A stretch of DNA of 64,000 nucleotides from Rhodobacterales bacterium (GTDB lineage: Bacteria > Pseudomonadota > Alphaproteobacteria > Rhodobacterales > Rhodobacteraceae). Shown here piece by piece: positions 37,962-46,814 of the stretch. Both the position numbers and the translations under genes were made by a program. Positions within the stretch are counted from its first letter, which is position 1, and each line of letters opens with the position of its first letter. Location of the stretch: assembly GCA_026400355.1 (NCBI GenBank), contig JAPLPE010000020.1:62001-126000 (forward strand). Reading direction: 5' to 3'. Under the pieces are notes generated by a model. That model had not been told where the DNA came from. It was given only the letters and a program-made list of their open reading frames with translations, and ran no database searches.

Positions 37962-39128
37962 CTACCGGCCCCGGCGGAGGAGGATGTCGCCGATCTCGCC
38001 CTGCGGGCGGGAGCGGGTCATGGCGAGGAGCATGCCGAGGGCGATCCCCCCGGCGATAAGAGAAGAACCGCCGTAGCTTACGAACGGGAGCGTCATGCCC
38101 TTGGCGGGGAGAAGCCGCACGGCTACGCCCATGTTGATCATGGCCTGCACGCCAAAGGCGCAGGCGAGTCCTGTTCCGGCCAAGCGGATGAAAGGATCGC
38201 GTTCGCGGATGAGACGGAAGAGCGAGCGGGAGACGATGATCGCATAAAGTGCGATGACCACGAGGACGAGGATGAGCCCGTATTCCTCGGCCGCGACGGC
38301 GATGATGAAGTCGGTATGAGCGTCAGGCAGCGACCATTTCACCTGCCCCTCGCCCACGCCGACTCCAAAGAAGCCGCCTTCGCGGATTGCGTTGGTGGCA
38401 TATCCCAACTGGGTGGTGGGGTCGACATCGGCCGACAGGAAACCGTCGATCCGGCGGGCGAAGTGTTCGGAGCTGGAATAGGCGAAGGTGCCCGCAAAGG
38501 TCACAGCCCCGGCGAGGATGACGAGGATCGTCATCGGCGCACCGGCCACGAAATACATGACACCCCACGAGAACAAGATCAACGCGGCCTGCCCAAAGTC
38601 GGGCTGAAGGGCCAGCAGTATGACGATGAAGGACGCGAGGATAAAGGAATAGAGCCGCCCTGGCGGGCCACCGATTTCCAGCCCGGCAGCCATGAGCCAT
38701 GCGGCGAGGACGACGAAGCCGGGCTTGAGGAATTCGGAGGGCTGGAAGCTCACGAAACCAAGCGAATACCAGCGCATCGCGCCCTTACCGAAGTCCGTGC
38801 CAAAGAAAGGCAGGAAGATCACTGCGATGAAGGAGATGAGGAAACCGATGACCGCAAGGCGGCGCACGGCGACGGGGCTCATCATGGAAATCAGGAGCAT
38901 GATGACAAGGGCCAAGCCGCCAAAGATCGCCTGACGTGTCACGTAGTGAAACGGCTCAAGCCCGTTGCGGGCCGCGAGCGGCGGCGAGGCTGCGAGGCCC
39001 AGAAGAAGGCCTATCACGAATAACAGGAGAATGCAGGACATCGACCATTTGTCGATCGTCCGCCACCATCGTGGTAGGACTGGGTCGCCGGATCTGACCG
39101 GGACCGTCCCATAGACCATTTCAGTCAT
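37962..39128 (-). CDS. ftsW: Peptidoglycan glycosyltransferase FtsW
   Basis: A 388-aa SEDS protein with about ten membrane helices. Family landmarks: FGTDFGKGAMRWYSLGFVSFQPSEFLK, ALQPDFGQA, the EEYGLI segment carrying the conserved acidic pair, and PFVSYGGSSLI near the C-terminus. It polymerises lipid II at the septum with FtsI. In this cluster it is separated from murD by three unrelated genes and from murG by a repeat. Confidence 0.96.
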   Translation of the reverse strand: MTEMVYGTVPVRSGDPVLPRWWRTIDKWSMSCILLLFVIGLLLGLAASPPLAARNGLEPFHYVTRQAIFGGLALVIMLLISMMSPVAVRRLAVIGFLISFIAVIFLPFFGTDFGKGAMRWYSLGFVSFQPSEFLKPGFVVLAAWLMAAGLEIGGPPGRLYSFILASFIVILLALQPDFGQAALILFSWGVMYFVAGAPMTILVILAGAVTFAGTFAYSSSEHFARRIDGFLSADVDPTTQLGYATNAIREGGFFGVGVGEGQVKWSLPDAHTDFIIAVAAEEYGLILVLVVIALYAIIVSRSLFRLIRERDPFIRLAGTGLACAFGVQAMINMGVAVRLLPAKGMTLPFVSYGGSSLIAGGIALGMLLAMTRSRPQGEIGDILLRRGR

Positions 39129-39323
39129 GGAGCACCGCCGTCTGCCTCAATCTTCGCCCGTTTTCCGGGTCTGAGGGGGACGATACGTCGAAACGGATCG
39201 GAAAGCTAGTCTTGCGCTATGTGATGGCCCCGGTTCGGGCTGTTCTGTGCGGATTGCGCAAAGTTGCGCCGGTTTATCGGGTTTGGCCTTGAAAGCGGTG
39301 CGGTTTCGGGCAAGGGGTCGGGG

Positions 39324-40514
39324 ATGAAGGTCGAAACTTTGATCCTTGGGGCCGGGGCGGCAGGGCTGTTCTGCGCGGCGCATGCCGGGGCGGATGTGCT
39401 GGTCGTGGACCACGCGGCAGCCCCTGCCGAGAAGGTGCGGATCTCGGGCGGGGGGCGGTGCAATTTCACCAACCTGCGGACGGGACCGGACAATTTCATC
39501 TCGGCCAATCCGCATTTCGCCAAGTCTGCGCTGCGCCGCTATACCCCACAGGATTTCCTTGGGCTGGTCGAGGCGCATGGCATCCCCTGGCATGAAAAGA
39601 CTCTGGGGCAGTTGTTCTGCGACCGGTCCTCGAAAGATATCGTGGGGATGCTGACGAGGCTCTGTGACGGGTCGGGTGTGCGGGTGTGGCTGCGTACGGC
39701 GGTGGGCGAGATCATGCATGACGGCATGCGGTTCAGGGTGAGCCTTGACCGAGAGGGGCGGTTGGTCGAGGTGGCGGCTCGGCATCTGGTGGTGGCGACA
39801 GGGGGCAAGTCGATCCCCAAGATGGGGGCCACGGGGCTTGCCTACCAGATCGCGGATCAGTTCGGGTTGGCGGTAACGGAAACGCGGGCGGGGCTGGTGC
39901 CCTTTGTCTTTGCCGGTGCGCCTTTTGCCGGGTTGGCGGGCGTGGCGCAGGATGTGGTGGCCGAAACTGGCGGCGTGCGGTTTGCCGGGGCGATGTTGTT
40001 CACGCATCGGGGGCTTTCGGGGCCGGCGATGCTGCAAATCTCGTCCTATTGGCACGAAGGGGAACCGATTGCGGTTGATCTGGTGCCAGGGGGCGAATTG
40101 GCGGCGTTGCTGAAGGCGCAGCGGCGCGATGCCGGGAAGCGGGCCTTGCGGACGGTGCTGGGTGCGATTGTGCCCGGGCGGCTGGCGGATCTTCTGTCGC
40201 CGCTGGTCGGCGGGGACCAGCGCGTCGGGGGCCTGAGCGATGCGGCGATCACAGAGGTCGCGGGGGCGTTATCGGGCTGGGTGCTGAAACCCGCAGGGAC
40301 AGAGGGCTACCGTACGGCAGAGGTGACAGTCGGGGGTGTGGACACGGAGGGGCTGTCGTCGCAGACGATGATGGCGCGTGATGTGCCGGGGTTGTTCTTT
40401 GTGGGCGAATGCGTTGACGTGACCGGGTGGCTTGGCGGGTACAACTTCCAATGGGCTTGGGCGTCGGGATATGCGGCGGGGATGGCGATTGCGGGGGCGC
40501 GAGCGACAGAATAG
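39324..40514 (+). CDS. HI0933/YhiN-like NAD(P)/FAD-dependent flavoprotein
   Basis: A 396-aa flavoprotein of the HI0933 (YhiN) family. The Rossmann motif ETLILGAGAAGLFCA and the family-specific EKVRISGGGRCNFTN are at the N-terminus, VVATGGKSIPKMG is in the middle, and GLFFVGECVDVTGWLGGYNFQWAWASG ends the FAD domain. Role in vivo is unknown. Start 39324 (MKVETL) is chosen over the open extension to 39264. Read against the dcw direction; convergent with the amidohydrolase gene. Confidence 0.88.
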   Translation: MKVETLILGAGAAGLFCAAHAGADVLVVDHAAAPAEKVRISGGGRCNFTNLRTGPDNFISANPHFAKSALRRYTPQDFLGLVEAHGIPWHEKTLGQLFCDRSSKDIVGMLTRLCDGSGVRVWLRTAVGEIMHDGMRFRVSLDREGRLVEVAARHLVVATGGKSIPKMGATGLAYQIADQFGLAVTETRAGLVPFVFAGAPFAGLAGVAQDVVAETGGVRFAGAMLFTHRGLSGPAMLQISSYWHEGEPIAVDLVPGGELAALLKAQRRDAGKRALRTVLGAIVPGRLADLLSPLVGGDQRVGGLSDAAITEVAGALSGWVLKPAGTEGYRTAEVTVGGVDTEGLSSQTMMARDVPGLFFVGECVDVTGWLGGYNFQWAWASGYAAGMAIAGARATE

Positions 40515-40590
40515 AGCCGTGCGCCGAATGACTTATTCCAGCCTTGAGCGGAGCGCGAACGGAGGACCATGGCAAAGGGCCGCATGATCT

Positions 40591-42390
40591 TCACTCCCGA
40601 AGGAATACCGTTCTGCCTTCCTTGATCGTCTCGAGAACCTTGATGTCCTTGATCGTCACCGGATCGACCGTAAGCGGGTTGCTTTCAAGGATCACCAGAT
40701 CGGCGAGCTTGCCGACTTCAAGCGTTCCCTTGGTGGCTTCTTCCTTGATCTGGTAGGCCGCATAGGCCGTCACGGCGCGCAGGGCCAGATAGGGTGAGGC
40801 CCGTTCATCGGGTCCGACGACAATTCCGGATTCGGTCGTGCGATTCACGGCCGCATCGACGATGGCCATGACGTCAGGCAGCGGCAGGATCGGCGCATCG
40901 TGGTTCAGAGAGAACCTGATGCCGGCTTTTTCAAGCGTATTCATGGGCATCGACGCATCGACCCTGTCGCGGCCCCAGTAGTAGATGGCCGAATCCCCGC
41001 CAAGCGGCAGCGACCCAGTCGTATAGGTCGGGAATGCCCCCACCTTTGCGGCGCGCTCGATCTGATCGGGACGCATGTAGGTGTTGTGGATGAAGACGGG
41101 GCGATGGTCTGCCATGCCCTGCATCTCGATCGCTCTTTCGATCGCCCGCAGGGCCTGTTCGGCCGCCGCGTCGCCGTTCATGTGCATGTTGATCTGGAGA
41201 TTGCTGGTCCAGTACTTGTCAAAGAACCCGTTCACGAATTCGTCCGACACCTGACCAAATCCGCTGTATTCGCCTTCTTTGTCGGGCGGGTTGTGTTCGT
41301 ACATCTCGGACATCCAGGTGGTCGGGACCGATCCGTCCAGCCAGAGCTTGATGCCGCCAAGCCGCACCCGGTTGATGTAGCGGTCGTCGAGATCGGGGCG
41401 TACGGCCAGCAGCTTTTCCACCGCTCCCGTTGCGTTAGCGGTGTATTCGGACGAGGTGGCATAGGCGGCGGCAAGGGCGTCGCTGACCAACGAATCCTTG
41501 GCGCAGAGATAGAGGTCGATCGGCAAGAGCTGCTTGTCGATGGCATTGCGGATGATGTCGATGTCGTCCTTGCCGAGGCCCACGCCGGATTCCTGCGCGG
41601 TGGTCTGGCCGTAGCTGGCCCAGATGCGGCTGCCGTTGAGCGCGACATCATCCGCCAGCTTGCCGGTAAAGCCCGGGCGCTGTTCGCGGACGAAGAAGAG
41701 GGCCGTTTCTTCGAGCGGCCCGGAGAGCGTGCCGTCGGAGTTGCGCCCGAAGCTGCCACCTTCGGGATCGGGCGTATCCTGATCGAGGCCAAGGAGGCGC
41801 AGCAAGGCCGTGTTGGCGGCGCCGTTGTGGCCCGACCCGTCCACGACCATGACGGGCCGGTCGGGCGATATCTGGTCGAGTTCGGCGGTCGTGGGATGGC
41901 GGTTCTGGGTCAGAGAAGGGACGCGGTAGCCGAAGCCCACGATCCAGTCGTCCGGACCCATCCGGTCTGCCTGCACCTCCATGCGCGCGACGATTTCGGC
42001 GATATCTGTGACGCCGACCAGATCGGCGTCGATCATGTTCTTGCCAAAATAGATCATGTGGCCGTGTCCGTCGATGAAGCCGGGAAGGAGGGTCCGGCCC
42101 TGAAGATCGACAAGCCGCGTATCGGTCGTGCGCAGTTTGAGGGCCTCGTCCATCGTGCCGGCAAGGGCGATCTTGCCGTCGATGACGACCAGCGCCTCGA
42201 CATAGGCCGGTTCGGGTCCGGCCATCGTGAGGATGGGACCGCCCGAATAGATCACGGGCGCTGCCGGTGCACTGTCCTGCGCCATCCCAGGGGCGGGCCG
42301 CAGGATACCTTGCCCTGCCAGGGCCAGCATCCCGACCGAAAGCTTAAGCGCGCTGCGGCGCGAGAGGCGGACGTGTTGTTGCAATTGCAT
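40591..42390 (-). CDS. Tat-exported metal-dependent amidohydrolase (YtcJ-like)
   Basis: A 599-aa amidohydrolase_3-type protein. A twin-arginine signal (LSRRSALKLSVGMLALAG) precedes the mature part, so it is probably folded before export. The metal motif is GFIDGHGHM; later metal-ligand regions include INMHMNGDAAAEQA, FIHNTY and FSLNHDAPILP. Substrate unknown. Start 42390 is chosen to begin the signal. Its location between carF and ftsW is atypical for a dcw cluster. Confidence 0.85.
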   Translation of the reverse strand: MQLQQHVRLSRRSALKLSVGMLALAGQGILRPAPGMAQDSAPAAPVIYSGGPILTMAGPEPAYVEALVVIDGKIALAGTMDEALKLRTTDTRLVDLQGRTLLPGFIDGHGHMIYFGKNMIDADLVGVTDIAEIVARMEVQADRMGPDDWIVGFGYRVPSLTQNRHPTTAELDQISPDRPVMVVDGSGHNGAANTALLRLLGLDQDTPDPEGGSFGRNSDGTLSGPLEETALFFVREQRPGFTGKLADDVALNGSRIWASYGQTTAQESGVGLGKDDIDIIRNAIDKQLLPIDLYLCAKDSLVSDALAAAYATSSEYTANATGAVEKLLAVRPDLDDRYINRVRLGGIKLWLDGSVPTTWMSEMYEHNPPDKEGEYSGFGQVSDEFVNGFFDKYWTSNLQINMHMNGDAAAEQALRAIERAIEMQGMADHRPVFIHNTYMRPDQIERAAKVGAFPTYTTGSLPLGGDSAIYYWGRDRVDASMPMNTLEKAGIRFSLNHDAPILPLPDVMAIVDAAVNRTTESGIVVGPDERASPYLALRAVTAYAAYQIKEEATKGTLEVGKLADLVILESNPLTVDPVTIKDIKVLETIKEGRTVFLRE

Positions 42391-42836
42391 GGTGTCTGTC
42401 CAGTTGGTTTCATGAGCCGCCTGACCCGACACGTCAGGGCATGCAGTCTTGCTGCTTTTTCTAGCAATCTGAAAAAGACGGATCAAGACCTTGGGCCAAG
42501 TAGACGCCAGTTCCCGGATCATTCCGAGATGTCGGGCATTCTGGCGGCAAACGGGACGGGATGGCCACGGGAGGTCTTGATTTCAGGTCGTGGCGTGCGG
42601 CTGCCAGATGCGGGAATCATTGGATAAGGTTGCAAATGCGGGTCCATCGGCAGGGCGTCGGTATTGCGTTGGCCCTTTTCAACTCCCGGGGACCAAAAGG
42701 GCTCAACTCTGCGGTTGGGCGAGGATCGGCTCATGGCGGAAGGGCCAAAGGGCTACACGTGGCAGGGCTGGCGGGTATTTCGGGGAACGAATGCCGGAAG
42801 GACGCTTGGGCGGACCCTTGATCGCGCCCACGGCGT
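42391..42836. other. Intergenic region upstream of the amidohydrolase gene
   Basis: About 446 bases without a convincing gene. Several frames are open, but the peptides are Gly/Arg-rich and unrecognised. It should contain the promoter of the amidohydrolase gene, which I could not identify. Confidence 0.4.
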
Positions 42837-43412
42837 TCATTGCCGCGAGACAATGTCGGGGCGTCTTGGCATCCGGAAAGCGGGTGCCAGCAACCGTTCA
42901 AGCCGGCGCCAGAAGCCCCACCTGTCCAGCACGGGGTTGAGCCACGGTGTCAGCACGCAATAGGCGTTCCGATGGGGAGGTCGGTGGTGTTGCCAGTGAT
43001 GTCGGGCGTTCTGGAGCAGGCCCACACGCTGCAACAGACGGGCCGGCACGGGCAGACGGACAGTGGCGCAATGTTCGAACCGGTGGGCCTGCTGATTGAA
43101 ACCCATGAGCAGGAAGAAGACAAGAATCTGCCAGGTCATCAAACCTGCCAACCAGAAAAAAGCCATCAGTGTTCCGGTCACGATGAGGATATCCCGGTTG
43201 CTGAGAAGCCAGTGAACGCGGTTTATGGCAGAGGGGTTTTCATGATGGTCATTGTTTGGGCGGACGAAAAGCGGCCCCCAGAGCGGTGTGTCGACATCGC
43301 CAATCGTGTCTTCGGCCCAATGGAAAAGGCCGCCGACAAAGTCGGCGGCCAGACATAGAATTATCACTTGCAGGCTAATCAACACTACGGAAACCAGAGA
43401 TGTAACATGCAC
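42837..43412 (-). CDS. carF: CarF/PEDS1 (TMEM189)-family plasmanylethanolamine desaturase
   Basis: A 191-aa membrane protein with the His pattern of plasmalogen desaturases: H31 (GGLFHWAEDT), H56-H57 (NDHHENPSAI), H110-x3-H114 (NQQAHRFEH) and H138-H139-x2-H142-H143, followed by YCVLTPWLNPVLDRWGFWRRLE. These match CarF of Myxococcus and human PEDS1, which insert the vinyl-ether double bond using O2 and a di-iron centre. The start is GTG at 43412, with AGGAGGTGA upstream. It lies between murD and the amidohydrolase gene. The family call is strong; the substrate in this organism is inference. Confidence 0.88.
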   Translation of the reverse strand: MHVTSLVSVVLISLQVIILCLAADFVGGLFHWAEDTIGDVDTPLWGPLFVRPNNDHHENPSAINRVHWLLSNRDILIVTGTLMAFFWLAGLMTWQILVFFLLMGFNQQAHRFEHCATVRLPVPARLLQRVGLLQNARHHWQHHRPPHRNAYCVLTPWLNPVLDRWGFWRRLERLLAPAFRMPRRPDIVSRQ

Positions 43413-43471
43413 GTCTCACCTCCTGATCCCAAGGAGACAGACTCATCTTCACATGTCTCGAAGGCCATGTA

Positions 43472-43485
43472 CTGATATAGATCAA
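43472..43485. promoter_or_regulatory. FNR/FnrL-type box upstream of carF
   Basis: Read on the minus strand the site is TTGAT-CTAT-ATCAG, one base off the FNR consensus TTGAT-N4-ATCAA. It lies about 60-73 bases upstream of the carF GTG. Binding is not shown; a single site with a mismatch can occur by chance. Confidence 0.35.
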
Positions 43486-43553
43486 TCAAGAATGTTTTTC
43501 GGTGCTTCGGTCAGTTGCCAAGATGACGCGGCGCAAGGCCTGCGATTGTCCAT

Positions 43554-44954
43554 TCATAGCAGACGGGTTTTCACTTCGGTCACAAAATCCTCGCCGCGTT
43601 TTTCGAAGTTGTCGTACTGGTCAAAACTGGCGGCTGCAGGGGCGAGGAGGACGACGTCGCCGGGTTCGGCTTCGGCCATGGCGCGTTCTACGGCGCGGGA
43701 CATCGTGGTGCAGATCTCGGCTTCGATCCCGGGAAGCTGACGGGCGAAGTTCTGGGCCTCGCGGCCGATTACATAGGCTTTGCGGACGGCACCAAGGTGG
43801 GGGACGAGGCCGGAAAGGCCGCCTTCTTTTTCAAGGCCGCCGCAAATCCAGCGGATATTGTCAAAGGCCTGCAGGGCCTTGGCGGCGGAATCGACGTTGG
43901 TTGCCTTGCTGTCGTTGACATATATGACACGGCCCGCCTCGGCGATGCGCTGGCTGCGATGGGGGAGGCCGGGATAGCTGTGGAGGGCGGATTCGATCCC
44001 CTTGGGGCCAAGGCCGAGACTGCGCGCCACGGCATAGGCGGCGCAGGCGTTCTGGTGGTTGTGGGAGCCGGGCAGGCCCTTGACGCCCCTCAGGTCGATC
44101 GAGGCCACCTGCCGCCCGCGCCGCCATTCGGCGAGGAACCCTTTGCGGGCGGTCACGGACCATGCGGCATCGTCAAGCTTGCGGGTGACGGAAATGCCGA
44201 TGACGCGGTCATCCCCCTGCCCTTCAGAGAGTTGGTTGGCGAGGTAGAGGCCTTCGTTTTCATCGAGCCCGATGATGGCGCGGTCCGGGCCGCCTTCGGC
44301 AAAGAGGCGGCGCTTGGCCGCAAAATAGCCGCCCATGCCGCCGTGGCGGTCGAGGTGGTCGGGCGAGAGGTTGGTGAAGACGGCGATATCGGGGGTGAGC
44401 GCCCGGGCGAGGTCGGTCTGGTAGGAGGAGAGTTCGAGGACGACGACTTCGCCATCCTCGGCCGGATCGATGTCAAGCACGCCGCGGCCGATGTTGCCGG
44501 CGAGTTGGGCGGGGCGGCCCTGATCGGTGAGTATATGGCTGATCAGGGCCGAGGTGGTCGATTTGCCGTTCGATCCGGTGACGGCCACGACCTTGGGGCG
44601 CTGGTCGAAATCGTCCCAATCTTCGGACGCGAAGGAGCGGAAGAAGAGGCCGATGTCATTGTCGACGGGGACCCCTGCCGCCCAGGCAGCGGCGATGATG
44701 GGGTGGGGATGGGGGTAGAGGTGCGGGATGCCGGGAGAGGTGACGAGGAGTTTGACGCCGTCGAACGCCTTGGCACGGGTGAGGTCGGTAATGGTGAAAC
44801 CTTCGTTTGCTGCGGCCTCGCGGGCTGCTGCACTGTCGTCCCAGAGAATGGGGGTTGCGCCCCCGGCGGCGAGCGCCCGGGCAGTGGCCTTTCCGGATCG
44901 GCCGATGCCCAGCACGGCGATGGTCTGACCTTCGACACCCTTGACCGGAATCAT
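43554..44954 (-). CDS. murD: UDP-N-acetylmuramoyl-L-alanine--D-glutamate ligase
   Basis: A 466-aa Mur ligase adding D-Glu. Motifs: [20 protein letters not shown]-binding [25 protein letters not shown] and VNDSKATN. Start [11 protein letters not shown] at 44954 is preferred; the frame extends to 45095 in unrelated sequence. Its immediate dcw neighbours have been displaced on both sides. Confidence 0.95.
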   Translation of the reverse strand: MIPVKGVEGQTIAVLGIGRSGKATARALAAGGATPILWDDSAAAREAAANEGFTITDLTRAKAFDGVKLLVTSPGIPHLYPHPHPIIAAAWAAGVPVDNDIGLFFRSFASEDWDDFDQRPKVVAVTGSNGKSTTSALISHILTDQGRPAQLAGNIGRGVLDIDPAEDGEVVVLELSSYQTDLARALTPDIAVFTNLSPDHLDRHGGMGGYFAAKRRLFAEGGPDRAIIGLDENEGLYLANQLSEGQGDDRVIGISVTRKLDDAAWSVTARKGFLAEWRRGRQVASIDLRGVKGLPGSHNHQNACAAYAVARSLGLGPKGIESALHSYPGLPHRSQRIAEAGRVIYVNDSKATNVDSAAKALQAFDNIRWICGGLEKEGGLSGLVPHLGAVRKAYVIGREAQNFARQLPGIEAEICTTMSRAVERAMAEAEPGDVVLLAPAAASFDQYDNFEKRGEDFVTEVKTRLL

Positions 44955-45744
44955 TGAACGCTCTCCCCGCTGGACGGGGACATATTTCCGGTTTGGGCGT
45001 CTGCCGCAAGCGGGGGTTGGCGGGCGAGGGTCGCGCGCGCGGACGCGGGGCTGTCTTTCCCCCAGGGGCCAGATGGGCCCCTCCCCTTCGTCCAAGGATA
45101 TCTGAAGCCAGAAGAACGGGGGAAGAAAGCAAGGAGGTGGTCACGTTGGTTGGCTTGCCGTCGTGGCGGTATGGGAGAGGATGAAGGCGATCTTTTCGGC
45201 GACCGAGGTCTGGGGCGCGAGGGTGATGGTAAATCCCAGTGCGGGGTGGAAATGTCGCAAGGCCTCGTCCTCAACGGTTGCAGTCGCGACGTCATGCGGG
45301 CTTTCAACGCCGGACTGGCAAAGTGCGGGCCAGGGCGGGACGAGTAAGACCTTGGTTTCGAAACGGTGGATGGTGGCGATCTGATCCGTGCGAACAGTCC
45401 ACTTTGAAGGCCATGAAACAGGGAACGGGTTGAGGGCACTCATGGTTTTCACGGGGCCTGAACTGCGGTCCGGTCGGACTGCGCATTGGGCCTGAAGTTG
45501 GCAAGTCGGGGTCTGCGGAACAAGGTGGGCGGGTTTGACATTTGGTGCAGCCGAGGTGGCGGGGCCTTATTGGCTGCGAGGAAGGACCGGGCGGGAGGGG
45601 CCCAGGGCAGGATACTGGGGATTGCGTTCGGGAGCGGCGATGGTGAGAAAGCGAAGGCGGGCCTGCAGGGATCGACGTTGCGGTGTGGCAATGTCCGGGC
45701 CGATGCGACCGGCCTTGTGAGTGGCGCGAAAGGGAGGTCCAGGC
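44955..45744. other. Gene-poor region between murD and the YdeI-like gene
   Basis: About 790 bases with only one weak candidate gene (45141-45443, minus). The rest has no recognised coding sequence. It may be debris from the rearrangement that inserted accessory genes between mraY and murD. Confidence 0.45.
45141..45443 (-). CDS. Weak candidate gene: hypothetical protein
   Basis: A 100-aa frame starting MSALNPFPVSWPSKWTVRTD and ending FILSHTATTASQPT. The amino-acid mix is not the Arg/Pro-rich pattern of typical antisense frames, and it lies in an otherwise empty region. No Shine-Dalgarno is evident and no family is recognised. Could be spurious. Confidence 0.25.
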   Translation of the reverse strand: MSALNPFPVSWPSKWTVRTDQIATIHRFETKVLLVPPWPALCQSGVESPHDVATATVEDEALRHFHPALGFTITLAPQTSVAEKIAFILSHTATTASQPT

Positions 45745-46365
45745 GTGATTACCGAGATCGAGGATTATTTCACGAAGGGCTGCGGGCGGTGCAATCGGTT
45801 CGAGACGGCGGATTGTTCGGCGCGGCGGTGGGAAGCGGGGCTGAACGATCTGCGGCACATCTGTCTTGGGGCAGGGTTGGCCGAGTTCGTGAAATGGGGG
45901 CATCCGTGCTACATGCATGCGGGGCGGAACATCGCCATCTTTGGTGCCTTCCGGGAGGATTTCCGGCTGACCTTCTTCAATCCGGCGCTGATGACGGACC
46001 CTGAGGGCGTCCTTGAGCGGCAGGGACCGAACACGCAGAATGCGGACTGCATCCGGTTCACCCGGAACGAAGAGGTGCGGGAGAAGGAGGCGATCATCCG
46101 CGCCTATCTGGCCGAGGCGATGGGCTATGCCGCAGAGGGGCGCGTCGCGCCCAAGGTCGGGCAGGAGATCGAATTGCCTGACGAATTGGTCGAAGCGATG
46201 GATTCGGACCCCGATCTGGCGGAGGCGTTCCATCTGCTGACGCCGGGGCGGCAGAAGAGCTATGTGATCGCGCTGAGTTCGGCCAAGACCTCGGCCACGC
46301 GGGTGGCACGGATCGAAAAGTTCCGGGGCAAGATCATCGCTGGCAAGGGAGCGAACGAATACTAG
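45745..46365 (+). CDS. YdeI/OmdA-like DUF1801 protein
   Basis: A 206-aa protein. The N-terminal part (FVKWGHPCYMHAGRNIAIFGAFREDFRLTFF) is DUF1801-like. The C-terminus, LLTPGRQKSYVIALSSAKTSATRVARIEKF, is the signature of YdeI-type (bacteriocin-protection/OmpD-associated) proteins. Start is GTG at 45745 with GGAGGT seven bases upstream. It reads against the dcw direction, and its end abuts a truncated lysE, suggesting an insertion. Confidence 0.82.
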   Translation: MITEIEDYFTKGCGRCNRFETADCSARRWEAGLNDLRHICLGAGLAEFVKWGHPCYMHAGRNIAIFGAFREDFRLTFFNPALMTDPEGVLERQGPNTQNADCIRFTRNEEVREKEAIIRAYLAEAMGYAAEGRVAPKVGQEIELPDELVEAMDSDPDLAEAFHLLTPGRQKSYVIALSSAKTSATRVARIEKFRGKIIAGKGANEY

Positions 46366-46585
46366 AGGGTGTCGTCGCCATGTAGAGCGGAGGGACGGCG
46401 TGGAAGAGGATGGAGAGGCCCGCGGCGGCGAGGATGTCATGGACGAAACCGCCCAGCGCGATGCCGAGTGCTGCCTTCAACCCGGCGGCGCGGCCCCCGG
46501 CGAGGGTGCGGGCGGCGGCGCAGAACATGGCCGGTCCCGGAGTCAGCGCGAAGACGAGCGCGGCGGTAGGGAAGGCAAGAAGCAT
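46334..46585 (-). pseudogene. Truncated LysE-family exporter
   Basis: The N-terminus MLLAFPTAALVFALTPGPAMF and ARTLAGGRAAGLKAALGIALGGFVHDILAAAG are typical LysE/RhtB, ending near LFHAVPPLYM. Homology then stops, 10-20 bases from the 3' end of the YdeI-like gene, and the frame closes after about 84 residues. A full LysE is about 200 aa (compare the intact one at 62424). Most likely a remnant truncated when the neighbouring gene arrived. Confidence 0.7.
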
Positions 46586-46814
46586 GGGCAGCGAGGACAC
46601 AGGGTACTGGTCCTTTTGGGCGTTGCGGCTGTCGGGCAACCTGCCATGGAGGCGACGTGCTGTCAGATGCAATCCAATGGGTGGACGGCCGTGGCTGACC
46701 GGCGCGGCTCGTGTTTGGGCAAGGAACGAAGGTGCCGCAAGGGGCTTTGGGACGTGTCCGCCGCTGGCAGCGGAGGGTCTCAAGTGTCTGGGTCAAACCG
46801 GACTGGAGTCCGGA

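Noticed and set aside
42664-42963. 99-codon plus-strand frame between the amidohydrolase gene and carF
   Set aside because: It runs into carF on the opposite strand and shows no domain or ribosome site.
45304-46440. 378-codon minus-strand frame over the YdeI-like gene
   Set aside because: The plus-strand gene has family motifs and a good ribosome site; the minus frame is Pro/Arg/Ser-rich shadow.
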